A stretch of 40,244 bases of DNA from an uncultured Bacteroidales bacterium. Lineage in GTDB: Bacteria > Bacteroidota > Bacteroidia > Bacteroidales > WCHB1-69. The stretch is from the NCBI GenBank assembly GCA_900317715.1, contig ONHS01000018.1:1-40244 (forward strand). The letters are read 5' to 3'. This document shows, in pieces, positions 24,381 through 33,210 of this stretch; position 1 is the first letter of the stretch; each line of letters begins with the position of its first letter. The position numbers and the translations under genes were made by a program. A model generated the notes under the pieces. It was not told where the DNA came from, did not search any database, and saw nothing but the letters and a program-made list of their open reading frames with translations.

Positions 24381-24805
24381 GAAAACTTGAAAATGTTTTT
24401 TCTGACTTCTTGATGCTGCATCTGCCGCTGGATACTCATTTTGGTTTTCACGTGAAAAGTCGATATAAGTGTATCGAAATCAGTGGAAAATGAAATTTCA
24501 TCCGCCAAAGATTGCAACACGAACAATGCTGTATTTTGTCCGTCGTCGTTAGAGGCAAAAGCATTGAAATTTCCATTCTGCAAAGAATACTGAACAGTTA
24601 GTTCATCACTGTCGATTCTAAAATCCACATCCGCAATGAAATCACTATGCATACCATCCAAATAATCGCAGATCATTTGATTGGCCATGGAAATGGATCC
24701 AAAGTCTTTTTCAATAGAAAAATCGTCACAGATTTGCTCAATGGTTTGAAGCGTCTTTTCGTAAAAATTGCTTCTGTTCAATTCAGAAAGTGAAATTTCA
24801 ATCAT
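24377..24805 (-). CDS. Putative degenerate GHKL/RsbW-like (anti-sigma regulatory) protein
   Basis: 142 aa with no signal or membrane segment. The layout resembles small anti-sigma ATPases: an N-terminal helix pair (LQTIEQICDDFSIEKDFGSISMANQMICDYL), a strand pair (DVDFRIDSDELTVQYSL) and a C-terminal block NTALFVLQSLADEISFSTDFDTLISTFHVK like the RsbW end GLxxIxxLADEVxxS...G. The N-box Glu/Asn and the Gly-rich lid are not convincing, so ATP binding may be lost. Bacteroidota often carry a small ATP-binding protein between DUF4175 and ybeY/mnmG, which fits this position. The call is tentative. The second parS-like palindrome lies inside this gene. Confidence 0.5.
   Translation of the reverse strand: MIEISLSELNRSNFYEKTLQTIEQICDDFSIEKDFGSISMANQMICDYLDGMHSDFIADVDFRIDSDELTVQYSLQNGNFNAFASNDDGQNTALFVLQSLADEISFSTDFDTLISTFHVKTKMSIQRQMQHQEVRKNIFKFS
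24445..24458. promoter_or_regulatory. parS-like palindrome, copy 2
   Basis: Second perfect TTTTCACGTGAAAA, inside the coding region of the GHKL-like gene (encodes the FHVK segment). Coding-region location is common for parS. Confidence 0.45.
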
Positions 24806-24815
24806 AGCCTTAGTT

Positions 24816-27800
24816 TTAATCGATGTTATAAAAATAGTTGTTTGCCTTTGACTTATAATAATAATTCAAATTGGCAGGTACAGAGCGTAACATTTCGTTC
24901 TGCTGGCTCTGCTGCCTGTCAAAATTCCAATCCTTAGGCGGATTGATATTAGGAATTTGACGCGCTTCGTTGGATTTGCGTTCTTTATCTTTTTCGCGCT
25001 CCATATCTGCACGTTCACTTTGTAAAAGTCGGGTAGTGATGTCCTTTTGACGGTTGATGGTTTGCTGGGTAATCTGACGGTTCACAAGCTCTTTCTCCGT
25101 CTTTTGCATATCTTCGATAATCTTATCCAAAGACTTGTCCCCTACCCCATTTTGAGATTTCAATTCAGATTGGTAGTCTTGAAGCATTTTGCGAATGGCC
25201 TCTTGTTGTGCCGCCATCTTAGCAAATTGTTCACTCATATTCTGTTGTGGTTTTCCACTTTGACCTTGTTTTGCCTGTTGTTCCATAGACTTTTTCATAG
25301 CCTCCATTTGACGATTCAACTGTTGTTGCAATTCACGGGCAGAGGCTTTTTTAGGTTTACCTTTACCTCCAGGTTTGTTACAGGAACCATTGCCCGCTTT
25401 GTTGCACTTCTGTTGGCTCTGTTTCTGTTGCTCCTGCATATCTTTCATCGATTCCATCAGCATCAAAGCTAAATTGTTCATGGAAGTCAATGAAAATTGT
25501 TGATTTTTGGCAGCTACAGACAATCTGCGGTTCTGCATTTCCGTCTGCGACGTCTCAATATTGTTCTGGATTTTGGACAATTCTTGATGAATAAACGGTT
25601 TGACAGCTGTTTGGCGACGTGCCAATGCATTCAAAGAATCTTCAATATGATTCATGGTTTGACGCACTTCAAACTGTTTCTTCATCAAATCTGTAACCGA
25701 AGCGGAATAATTAGAAGTTTTTTGCGCTTTCTTCAAAATTTCCTCTTGATCAAAGGAAATCTTAACCAAATTATCCAAAATCTGACGTAAAGTGGCAATA
25801 TCTTCGGTGATGTTTTCCAATTCACTTTCGTTGAAATCCTGCTCCATTTGCTCCGCCATTTGCTCAATGTCATCGGCAGCTTTCTTTTGGTTTTCTGCAG
25901 ATTTAGAACGATTATTTCTTTCCAAATTTTGCGCACTTTGCTGCATATTTTGGTCAGCATCTTTCTGTAATGCCTGATTATCCTTGAATTTGGTCGGATC
26001 TTCTAACTCATTATTCAGCTTTTTGAGTACCTCAATATCCTTTTTCAACTCATTATACTGATTCTGCAATTCTTGCTGGTTCTTTTGTAGAGTTTCCTTA
26101 GAAATCTGTTTATTTTCAGTTTTTTGAGCATTTTTACGCAATTCATCAGCCAAATTACGCATATTTTGAACAGCTTCATTCAATTTTTTCTCCACTTCCA
26201 ACTGCTTATAGAGTTGTAATTGCTGATCCAAAGACTCATTAATATCCTCAGTGGACAATTTCATCTTCTCCATCTGCTCTTGGATCTGATTCTTGTTCAT
26301 ATTCTGCATCATCGCCTCCAACTCCTTCAACATCTGCTTCATTTCATCGGAAAGAATCTCATCCATGCGCTTTTGCAACTCTTGCTGTTTACGCAAAATA
26401 TCTTCATCCATCTGCTTGTATTGGTTCTCAACCTGCTGATGGTTTTCTTGCTTTTGCTTCAGTTCGTTAATTTGATCTTGCAGCTTTTGATAATCCTTCA
26501 TCAATTTTTCCAGATTCTTCTTATCCTGCCAAGAAAGTTCTTTTTCCTGCATCATTTTCTGCTGCATTTTTTCAATTTCCTTGGCCAAATTCTTAGATTC
26601 CTTAAGTAAATCGGAAAAATCAGATTTGGTTTCTTCTTCCGTGCGTTGTAAATCTTCCTCAATCTCTTCCAAAGAACGGACTCTATAAGATTGAACAGAA
26701 GATTTCGTGGATTTGGCACCGTTTACGCCATCATTGTCAAAAACTTGGAAGTAATACTCAATCTGTTCACCAGGTTGCAAATTGAGCATACTTTGATCAA
26801 AATAGTAATAAAAGTCTTGAATGGTGACACTGTTTTGAATCTTGATAGGCACAACCGTGCTGGAAGACAATACATTTCCATCCTTATCCAACTTGCTATA
26901 TACAAATTGAAGCTTGGTAAAGCCATAATCGTCCTTGATATTGCCCTTGAAATAGACACGATCATGATAGGTGGAATCTTGTTGAGATTGAACGTAAATA
27001 TCTGGATACATGTCTTTGATGACAGTAACTTCATCAGACAATGTATCTTTGCCAATCATATACTTATTTTTGTTTAGAATTGAATAAGTAAATGAATTTC
27101 TGGCAGTTACATCGACCAAATAGTTATCTTTATCAGAAGAGATGACCTTTTCATGATCATCCACAATCAAAATAAGATTTTCGGAATTCCGGGTAATAAA
27201 ATTCCAAGTGATATGGGTTCCTTCGGGCACCGTCAAATTGCTCACATTCTCCAAAACTTCGTCCGGTTTATTCAGATAACCAGGATAATGGAGAGAAATA
27301 TTGAAACCCAGCATCACGGGCTTTGGTAAAACCTCAATCTCATAAACAGTGGAGGAAACCTCGTCAGTAACAATCTGAAAATCTGTGTTTTCCTTCAAAT
27401 TGGTGAAAGTATAAGAAAACTCAGAATTAGCATTTTTCTGACATTTGTAGTTACGGTTCTTATAATTCACATACACCTCATCTGGAACTTCACTGCCATC
27501 AACTTTTATATTGACAGTAAAGTCCTCATATTGAAAGGTTTTCAAAGATTGATTCGTGATGACAAAAGCGTATGGAGCTGGTTTTTCGTACACCTCTGAA
27601 TAATGCACAATGCGCTTAGTAGGTTCAGTAAATAGCTCTTTCTTAATGGAAAAGAGCAATAAAAAGATGGCGATAGGAAGCAGCATCCAAAGAGCAATCC
27701 GTTTTGTCTTCTGAACAGGGATTGCCTGAACGAAAGAATAAGCCTTGAAAGAATCCACTTTGCTATCGATGGCAGCCGACAACAGATCGTAACTGATATA

Positions 27801-28172
27801 GTCGCCGCGCTCCATTTGTCTTCTTAACTCAAAGAGATTCAATAATTTATCATCTATTTGAGAGAAATGTTTTCCTATAATACTTGCGATTTCCTCTTCA
27901 GACAGTTGCTTGCCGAGACCCGCAATTTTCAAAATCGGAATGATAATGTAGCCAATAGCCGTTCCCACTGCCAGTGCTATGAATGAATAGAAGAGTACAG
28001 AACGCACCACAGTGTTCGAATAAGAAAAATATTCGAAAAGGGAAAAGGCAATAAAGGTGACCAAAAGGATAATGACAAAGAAAACTATCCCTTTGTATAA
28101 CGTATTCAGGTAATATTTCTTGAGAAAATGCCTGATTTTATCATTCAAAATCTGAATCTTTGATGAGCTCAT
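24816..28172 (-). CDS. DUF4175-family membrane protein with long coiled coil
   Basis: 1118 aa. Three membrane helices: about 28-47, 57-80 and 158-176. A periplasmic beta-rich region follows (about 190-500; YPGYLNKPDEV, DDYGFTKLQFVYSK). Then comes a very long Gln/Lys/Glu/Met-rich coiled coil (about 505-790) and a second coiled-coil block near the C-terminus, separated by a Gly/Lys/Cys stretch (CNKAGNGSCNKPGGKGKPKKA). This is the plan of Bacteroidota DUF4175 proteins, whose function is unknown; a scaffold between membrane and envelope is a guess. I take the ATG at 28172 (MSSSKIQILNDKIRHFLKKYYLN), typical of the family; this overlaps the upstream LutB-like gene by 32 bp. Confidence 0.85.
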   Translation of the reverse strand: MSSSKIQILNDKIRHFLKKYYLNTLYKGIVFFVIILLVTFIAFSLFEYFSYSNTVVRSVLFYSFIALAVGTAIGYIIIPILKIAGLGKQLSEEEIASIIGKHFSQIDDKLLNLFELRRQMERGDYISYDLLSAAIDSKVDSFKAYSFVQAIPVQKTKRIALWMLLPIAIFLLLFSIKKELFTEPTKRIVHYSEVYEKPAPYAFVITNQSLKTFQYEDFTVNIKVDGSEVPDEVYVNYKNRNYKCQKNANSEFSYTFTNLKENTDFQIVTDEVSSTVYEIEVLPKPVMLGFNISLHYPGYLNKPDEVLENVSNLTVPEGTHITWNFITRNSENLILIVDDHEKVISSDKDNYLVDVTARNSFTYSILNKNKYMIGKDTLSDEVTVIKDMYPDIYVQSQQDSTYHDRVYFKGNIKDDYGFTKLQFVYSKLDKDGNVLSSSTVVPIKIQNSVTIQDFYYYFDQSMLNLQPGEQIEYYFQVFDNDGVNGAKSTKSSVQSYRVRSLEEIEEDLQRTEEETKSDFSDLLKESKNLAKEIEKMQQKMMQEKELSWQDKKNLEKLMKDYQKLQDQINELKQKQENHQQVENQYKQMDEDILRKQQELQKRMDEILSDEMKQMLKELEAMMQNMNKNQIQEQMEKMKLSTEDINESLDQQLQLYKQLEVEKKLNEAVQNMRNLADELRKNAQKTENKQISKETLQKNQQELQNQYNELKKDIEVLKKLNNELEDPTKFKDNQALQKDADQNMQQSAQNLERNNRSKSAENQKKAADDIEQMAEQMEQDFNESELENITEDIATLRQILDNLVKISFDQEEILKKAQKTSNYSASVTDLMKKQFEVRQTMNHIEDSLNALARRQTAVKPFIHQELSKIQNNIETSQTEMQNRRLSVAAKNQQFSLTSMNNLALMLMESMKDMQEQQKQSQQKCNKAGNGSCNKPGGKGKPKKASARELQQQLNRQMEAMKKSMEQQAKQGQSGKPQQNMSEQFAKMAAQQEAIRKMLQDYQSELKSQNGVGDKSLDKIIEDMQKTEKELVNRQITQQTINRQKDITTRLLQSERADMEREKDKERKSNEARQIPNINPPKDWNFDRQQSQQNEMLRSVPANLNYYYKSKANNYFYNID

Positions 28173-29268
28173 TGGGGTTATCTTCGTGAGGTGGTTGGAA
28201 GGAAACATTGAAAAAATCAGTATTTTGGTTGGCAAAATAGCGACTTAACTGCTTATTTTGACCAAAAAAGCGTTTCACAAAGAAGAATCTGAAGAAAGAT
28301 TTGTTTGCTTTGTTTATTTTGCTCCGTTTTGAGAACAAGGAGTAAAGTTGTTTGGTTCTGGAAGGAGTAGAAGACATGTTAGATGCTTGCATCTCATTGA
28401 GCATCAGATTAACAAGCGGAATATTCACAGGACATACCGACTCGCAAGCACCACATAAGGTGGTGTGGGAAAAAAGATGTTGGGTTTGATTGTATTTATC
28501 CAAACCATTCATCTTAATCAATTGAATAGGAGATATTTTGTCGTTCGCTGCAGCCACCGGACATACATCCAAGCAGCGACCACATTGTATGCAATAGAGA
28601 GATTCTTTAAGCAGTTCAGATGACAGGATTTCTTCGATATCATTGAGATGCAGAATGACCGTGACGTTCATCTGCTCCTGGGTAATCATCTGTTCTGAAA
28701 GATAAGACAACTGAGAAGGAAGCACATACTGAAGCTTGTTTTGAAGGATTTTGACATCGTGAGGCATATTATGCTCCTTCGACATATACTTCAGAGCAAT
28801 GAAGAACGACAAATCCTGTTGATTCGCAATTGCCTGATCTATATTGACAATAACCGCGATATTTTTGGTTTTGTTGAAACAACATTGGGATTCTTTGTCC
28901 AAAAACACCAGAGAACCACTGTCACAAACGGCAAAATCAGCATCCACAACCAATAAATCGAGATCATCAGAAGCATTCTCAAGCAACTCGAAAGGAATGA
29001 CATCTACTCTGGTTTGCAGATGGTTTTCGAAAGCGAAAGCAGAATCGAAGCTTATTCTACGGACAGAAAGATCGTTAATCAGGGATTCAATGGTCTGTGT
29101 CAAGGAGCTGCGATCCTTGGTCCACACCACATTCAGGCCTTTTTTCAACAGAGAACTCTCAAGATTAAGCAAATACTTGTCCATATCGTCAAAATAGTTA
29201 TGACGAATGGCGTACGCTTTCCTGCGAATACTGTCAAAATCCCGGTCTAAAATTATCGATTTTTCCAT
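28141..29268 (-). CDS. LutB-like LUD-domain iron-sulfur protein (short form)
   Basis: 375 aa. A LUD domain (about 60-210; VDADFAVCDSGSLVFLD) is followed by two ferredoxin-like motifs: CIQCGRCLDVCPV (Cys226, 229, 232, 236) and CGACESVCPV (Cys272, 275, 279). LutB of the LutABC lactate dehydrogenase is usually about 470 aa; the C-terminal domain is missing here and replaced by a basic tail. No lutA or lutC is beside it. It starts on the base after the rpiB stop and overlaps DUF4175, so it is within the operon. Electron transfer in lactate or another 2-hydroxyacid oxidation is the family role; the substrate here is uncertain. Confidence 0.82.
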   Translation of the reverse strand: MEKSIILDRDFDSIRRKAYAIRHNYFDDMDKYLLNLESSLLKKGLNVVWTKDRSSLTQTIESLINDLSVRRISFDSAFAFENHLQTRVDVIPFELLENASDDLDLLVVDADFAVCDSGSLVFLDKESQCCFNKTKNIAVIVNIDQAIANQQDLSFFIALKYMSKEHNMPHDVKILQNKLQYVLPSQLSYLSEQMITQEQMNVTVILHLNDIEEILSSELLKESLYCIQCGRCLDVCPVAAANDKISPIQLIKMNGLDKYNQTQHLFSHTTLCGACESVCPVNIPLVNLMLNEMQASNMSSTPSRTKQLYSLFSKRSKINKANKSFFRFFFVKRFFGQNKQLSRYFANQNTDFFNVSFQPPHEDNPNELIKDSDFE

Positions 29269-29694
29269 TTATAGATTGATTTTGTCAATTCTTCTTTGGT
29301 GTCTGCCGCCTTCAAATTCAGCTTTGAAATAAGCGTCTAAAGTATCCATAGCGAGCTGCGGTGAGATGAAACGAGCCGGCAACACGATGATATTCGCATT
29401 GTTATGCTGTTTGGCCAAAGCTGCAATCTCAGGAGACCAACAAAGCGCGGCACGAATGCCTGCATGTTTGTTGGCAGTGATGGCCATACCATTACCTGTT
29501 CCGCAAATCAGAATTCCCCTACCCTGCTCATCTTTCAACACATTCTCTGCCACCTGATGCGCAAAATCAGGATAATCAACACTTTCGTTCGTGAAAGTTC
29601 CAGCATCCACGAACTCAAATTGATTTGCAAAGTGCTGTTTCACAAGCTCTTTCAAATCAACACCCGCATGATCAGATCCGATATATATCTTCAT
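29269..29694 (-). CDS. rpiB: Ribose-5-phosphate isomerase B
   Basis: 141 aa from the ATG at 29694. Interconverts ribose 5-phosphate and ribulose 5-phosphate in the pentose phosphate pathway. Motifs: KIYIGSDHAGVDLKE at the start, catalytic Cys in ILICGTGNGMAITANKHAGIRAALC and HNNANIIVLPARFI. An upstream in-frame Met at 29721 would lie inside the promoter box (29718-29726), so it is rejected. First gene of the seven-gene run that ends with mnmG. Confidence 0.95.
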   Translation of the reverse strand: MKIYIGSDHAGVDLKELVKQHFANQFEFVDAGTFTNESVDYPDFAHQVAENVLKDEQGRGILICGTGNGMAITANKHAGIRAALCWSPEIAALAKQHNNANIIVLPARFISPQLAMDTLDAYFKAEFEGGRHQRRIDKINL

Positions 29695-29717
29695 TTTACC
29701 ACTTATACTTAATGGCT

Positions 29718-29726
29718 GCAAAAATA
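29718..29726 (-). promoter_or_regulatory. -7 box of the rpiB-mnmG operon promoter
   Basis: TATTTTTGC on the minus strand, preceded by a T-run as in the boxes at 4181 and 33196. The leader would be about 18 nt. Confidence 0.55.
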
Positions 29727-29944
29727 CAAAAAAGTTGAATGTTGAAGCCTCTCCACCCTTTCATTTTTTTGCAGCTTATTCTCTTTAAAAGAATCATAAA
29801 TTGATTTTCTAGGATTATTATGGCTGTTGAAATGGTTGAAAGAAAATCGCCGTAAAATTTGGAAAAGTGAGTTATTAAATTTAATGAACAGTCGATAGTA
29901 AATAATGTTAAATCTAACTGTCAGATTTATAAGAGGAATATACA

Positions 29945-30247
29945 AAACACATTTTCTTTTGATTTTTTTTTAGTGGATAAAAGAGAGTTTTTCAACGGCC
30001 TAAAAAAGTTGACAAAAGATGTTCAAAAAGAGTTGGATTTGTGAAGTTTTTATTTATCCAATTTTTATCCACAAGGATTTCAAATCGTAACTTGCATTAT
30101 TTGGAAAACTCGTCAGTTTATAAACATTTTGATGTTGGTAACCTCGTAATTTTCTCATACTCATTTTTTTGTTTATATCTTTGAAAACTCCTTATTTTAC
30201 TGGGATTTTGACGCAATTGTCTGCGTATAAAATCGTTGCGGGATTTA
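29945..30247. other. Candidate replication origin: AT-rich gap with DnaA-box cluster
   Basis: Gene-free AT-rich DNA between rpiB and metG. DnaA-box matches: TTATCCACA perfect at 30065-30073 (+), TTATCCAAT at 30054-30062 (+, 7 of 9) directly in front of it, and TTATCCACT at 29972-29980 (-, 8 of 9). T-rich stretches (29951-29971, 30160-30180) could be unwinding elements. Genes switch strand 2.2 kb to the right. Support from skew and parS-like sites is indirect. Confidence 0.4.
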
Positions 30248-30391
30248 CGATGAAGGAATGATGAAGAGCGATGAATGAAGCGATGAAAAACGATGAAAAA
30301 CGATGAATGAGACGATGAAGACCGATGAAAAAAGGCGATGAATTTTCTCGTTGTTCATCGCCTTTCATCGTTATTCATCGTCCCCTTCATC
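30248..30391. repeat. GATGAA/TTCATC array between metG and the candidate origin
   Basis: Nine GATGAA on the plus strand spaced 10-13 bp apart (close to one helical turn), then four TTCATC in the opposite sense up to the metG stop. The array starts right after the metG stop TGA on the minus strand. Its centre forms the metG terminator hairpin. Confidence 0.8.
30328..30362 (-). terminator. metG terminator built from the repeat
   Basis: Minus-strand hairpin GGCGATGAA/TTCATCGCC (30354-30362 with 30334-30342), 11-nt loop, followed by six T. Confidence 0.75.
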
Positions 30392-30392
30392 G

Positions 30393-32441
30393 TCATTTAA
30401 CCGTACTACCCTCTTTCACCTTCTTTAGCGGTTGCATGATCGAAAGGGAGCCGTCGGCATCTTCAGCCATGAGCACCATACCGTGGGAATCCACACCTTT
30501 GATGTTCTTGGGCGCGAGGTTGATAAGCATCAAAACCTGTTTGCCAACCAAATCTTCAGGTTGATAATATTCTGCAATGCCAGAGATGATTTCGCGGGTA
30601 TCCACGCCGGTATTCACCTTCAGTTTCAGCAGTTTTTTGGTTTTAGCTACCTTTTCTGCTGCCAAAACGGTCACCACGCGGAGGTCCATGTTTTGGAAGT
30701 CGTCGAAAGTAACGTCTGCTTTAGCGGGAACAGCTTCTGCATTTGCCACTTCATTCTGTTTTTTAGTGTCTTCCAACTTCTGTACTTGCTTTGCGATGGT
30801 CTCATCCTCAATCTTTTCGAATAGATATTCGGCAGGATTGAGCGGATCACCGGCTTTCAACAAATCATGACGACCGCCATCCGACCATTTATTATTGTCG
30901 ATATTCAGCATTTTCTGCAACTTCTTCGCCGTAAACGGCAGGAAAGGCTCGCATAAAATAGACAATGAAGCACAAATTTGCAGAGAAACATGCAAAATAG
31001 TCTTCACATATTCAGGATTTTCCTTCTGTTTCTTCCAAGGTTCGGTGTCGGTAAGGTATTTGTTACCCAAACGAGCCAAATTCATCAGTTCGGCTTGTGC
31101 TTCACGGAACTTGTAATGTTCAATGGAATCCGCAATAATATTCGGGAATTGCGCCATCTTTTCGATGATTTCCTTCTCATAATCAGTGAGTTCGCCGCAT
31201 TCTGGAATATTTCCGCCGTAGTATTTATGGGATAATACCACTGTTCTGTTCACAAAGTTGCCGAAGATGGCCAATAATTCGTTGTTGTTTTTGGCTTGGA
31301 AATCCGCCCAAGTGAAGTCGGCATCCTTGGTTTCAGGTGCGATAGAGGTCAACGTATAACGCAGAACGTCCTGTTTGCCTGGAAAATCCTCAATATATTC
31401 GTGTGCCCAAACTGCCCAGTTGCGGGAAGTGGAAATTTTGTCACCTTCAAGGTTCAAAAATTCATTCGCGGGTACATTTTCGGGAAGAATATATCCACCA
31501 TGTGCTTTCAACATGCATGGGAAGATGATGCAGTGGAACACAATGTTATCCTTGCCGATGAAGTGCACCAGTTTGGAGCTTTCGTCCTGCCACCACGGTT
31601 TCCAGTCGGTGTTGTGGGCTTTGGCCCACTCTTTAGTGGCTGAAATATAACCGATTGGGGCATCAAACCAGACGTAAAGGACTTTACCTTCGGCTTCTTT
31701 GAGCGGAACTTTCACACCCCAGGAAAGGTCGCGGGTGACGGCACGAGGTTGCAAACCTTGCTCAATCCATGATTTACATTGTCCGTAAACAGTCGGTCTC
31801 CAGTCAGCTTTATGTCCTTGCAAAATCCATTCTCTCAACCATGCATCATACTCGTTTAGAGGAAGATACCAGTGTTTGGTCTCTTTCAATACAGGGGTGT
31901 TGCCGCTGAGTGCAGATTTCGGGTTGATCAGATCTGTAGCGCTGAGGGAGGTGCCGCAAGCCTCGCACTGATCACCGTATGCGTGTTCATTGTTGCAGTG
32001 TGGGCAAGTTCCGGTGATATAACGATCGGCTAAAAACTCATGTGCCTCTTCATCATAATATTGTTGGGAAACCTTCTCAATCAGTTTTCCGTTATCATAC
32101 AAATATTTGAAAAAGTCCGATGCCGTTTCGTGATGCGTCGGATTCGATGTGCGGGAGTAAATATCGAAAGAGATGCCGAGTTCTTCGAACGATTTCTTAA
32201 TAATATTGTGATAGCGATCCACAATGTCTTGCGGAGTCACGCCCTCTTTGCGAGCCTTGATCGTGATAGGTACGCCGTGTTCGTCGGAGCCGCCGATGAA
32301 AAGGACATCCTTGCCGTTGTTACGCAGGTAGCGAACGTAGATGTCGGCGGGTATATACACGCCGGCAAGGTGTCCGATATGCACGGGACCATTGGCATAC
32401 GGTAGCGCGGAAGTAATCGTGTAACGTTTTATATCTTTCAT
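30393..32441 (-). CDS. metG: Methionyl-tRNA synthetase
   Basis: 682 aa class I synthetase. HIGH-type motif [12 protein letters not shown] near residue 20, zinc knuckle [23 protein letters not shown] loop in the variant form [11 protein letters not shown], anticodon-binding domain, and a C-terminal EMAP/Arc1p-like tRNA-binding OB fold ([22 protein letters not shown]). The KISTS variant and the C-terminal domain are usual for Bacteroidota. Own promoter at 32487-32495 and a repeat-built terminator at 30328. It is the one gene right of the candidate origin that points toward it. Confidence 0.97.
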   Translation of the reverse strand: MKDIKRYTITSALPYANGPVHIGHLAGVYIPADIYVRYLRNNGKDVLFIGGSDEHGVPITIKARKEGVTPQDIVDRYHNIIKKSFEELGISFDIYSRTSNPTHHETASDFFKYLYDNGKLIEKVSQQYYDEEAHEFLADRYITGTCPHCNNEHAYGDQCEACGTSLSATDLINPKSALSGNTPVLKETKHWYLPLNEYDAWLREWILQGHKADWRPTVYGQCKSWIEQGLQPRAVTRDLSWGVKVPLKEAEGKVLYVWFDAPIGYISATKEWAKAHNTDWKPWWQDESSKLVHFIGKDNIVFHCIIFPCMLKAHGGYILPENVPANEFLNLEGDKISTSRNWAVWAHEYIEDFPGKQDVLRYTLTSIAPETKDADFTWADFQAKNNNELLAIFGNFVNRTVVLSHKYYGGNIPECGELTDYEKEIIEKMAQFPNIIADSIEHYKFREAQAELMNLARLGNKYLTDTEPWKKQKENPEYVKTILHVSLQICASLSILCEPFLPFTAKKLQKMLNIDNNKWSDGGRHDLLKAGDPLNPAEYLFEKIEDETIAKQVQKLEDTKKQNEVANAEAVPAKADVTFDDFQNMDLRVVTVLAAEKVAKTKKLLKLKVNTGVDTREIISGIAEYYQPEDLVGKQVLMLINLAPKNIKGVDSHGMVLMAEDADGSLSIMQPLKKVKEGSTVK

Positions 32442-32486
32442 ATTATCAGATATTTAGTGGTTATTTTATCCTTTTTTATAAAACTT

Positions 32487-32495
32487 GCAAATATA
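32487..32495 (-). promoter_or_regulatory. -7 box of the metG promoter
   Basis: TATATTTGC on the minus strand; leader about 40 nt to the ATG at 32441. Confidence 0.6.
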
Positions 32496-32507
32496 GGAAA
32501 TTTTTAG

Positions 32508-32548
32508 GTTACACGGTTAGTGGATTACACGGTTAAATGGTAGGTTGG
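32508..32548. repeat. TTACACGGTTA direct repeat between metG and a barrel gene
   Basis: TTACACGGTTA occurs twice 17 bp apart, with further GGTTA words. A related ACGGTTA stretch lies at 19216-19236. Confidence 0.6.
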
Positions 32549-32580
32549 TTATTAATATGTTTCTGTTTATAACTATTCAT

Positions 32581-32619
32581 TTTTCAAAAATTGAAAATGT
32601 TAAAAAATGCTAATTTTGC
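32581..32619 (+). promoter_or_regulatory. Promoter of the small barrel gene with overlapping palindrome
   Basis: -7 box TAATTTTGC at 32611-32619, TTG at 32591-32593 (17-bp spacer). The TTG lies in a perfect palindrome TTTTCAA-AAA-TTGAAAA (32581-32597), so a regulator bound there would cover the -33 region. Confidence 0.5.
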
Positions 32620-32653
32620 GCTTTCAAAACTAATAACATCAAATACCAAAAGT

Positions 32654-33139
32654 ATGAAAAAGATTATTACAACAATGATTGTTATGCTTGCAGTTGCAAG
32701 TGTTGCGTTCGCACAACCGCGCGCAATTGGTGGTCGTATTGGTTACAATACGGAATTTTCTTATCAACATTCCATTACGGATGGTATGTATGTGGACTTA
32801 ACTGCTGGTCTCGGTAACGCTTGGTCTTATTGGGCATATGCAGATGCTACTGCTTCTTTCGATTGGGTTTTCAATATCAAAGGTATTTGGAATTGGTTTG
32901 TAGGTCCTGCTGCAGGTATAGGTATCGGTTATGGTGCTTATTACAGAGATTATAATTACATGCCATTCCGTGTCAATGTTGGTGGACAAATTGGTTTCGA
33001 ATGGGAATTCGGCATTCCGTTGAACCTCACCGTTGACTGGCGTCCTATGGTGAATGTCTTAGGATTCAATAACACTCATTATGCTCCTTATAGCGGTTTA
33101 TTTAACTTCGGTGTCGGTCTCCGCTACAGATTCCACTAA
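32654..33139 (+). CDS. Small outer-membrane beta-barrel protein
   Basis: 161 aa from the ATG at 32654; an in-frame ATG at 32591 lies upstream of the -7 box and is rejected. Signal peptide 1-20 (MKKIITTMIVMLAVASVAFA). The mature part consists of alternating aromatic/Gly strands (IGGRIGYNTEFSYQHSI, WFVGPAAGIGIGYGAYY, VGGQIGFEWEFGIPLNLTVDWRP, FNFGVGLRYRFH), enough for about eight strands, and ends in an aromatic strand. OmpW/PorT-sized barrel of unknown function. Followed by a strong terminator. Confidence 0.8.
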   Translation: MKKIITTMIVMLAVASVAFAQPRAIGGRIGYNTEFSYQHSITDGMYVDLTAGLGNAWSYWAYADATASFDWVFNIKGIWNWFVGPAAGIGIGYGAYYRDYNYMPFRVNVGGQIGFEWEFGIPLNLTVDWRPMVNVLGFNNTHYAPYSGLFNFGVGLRYRFH

Positions 33140-33163
33140 TAGTTGAATTTTGCAGATTTTTAG

Positions 33164-33194
33164 AAACGCCGGTTTTCAAAATCGGCGTTTTTTT
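33164..33194 (+). terminator. Rho-independent terminator of the small barrel gene
   Basis: Stem AAACGCCG/CGGCGTTT (33164-33171 with 33183-33190), A/T-paired inner loop, then T to 33194. The uvrB -7 box starts two bases later. Confidence 0.88.
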
Positions 33195-33195
33195 G

Positions 33196-33204
33196 TATTT
33201 TTGC
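33196..33204 (+). promoter_or_regulatory. -7 box of the uvrB promoter
   Basis: TATTTTTGC ending 6 bp before the uvrB ATG at 33211. The transcript would begin at or within a few bases of the start codon. Confidence 0.55.
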
Positions 33205-33210
33205 ACCATT

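Noticed and set aside
29709-29945. 78-codon open frame on the minus strand upstream of rpiB
   Set aside because: Low-complexity, overlaps the rpiB promoter box, no recognisable features.
30176-30183. TATCTTTG as a plus-strand promoter for a small RNA in the origin-like gap
   Set aside because: No -33 element at a sensible distance and no clear plus-strand terminator; chance match in AT-rich DNA.
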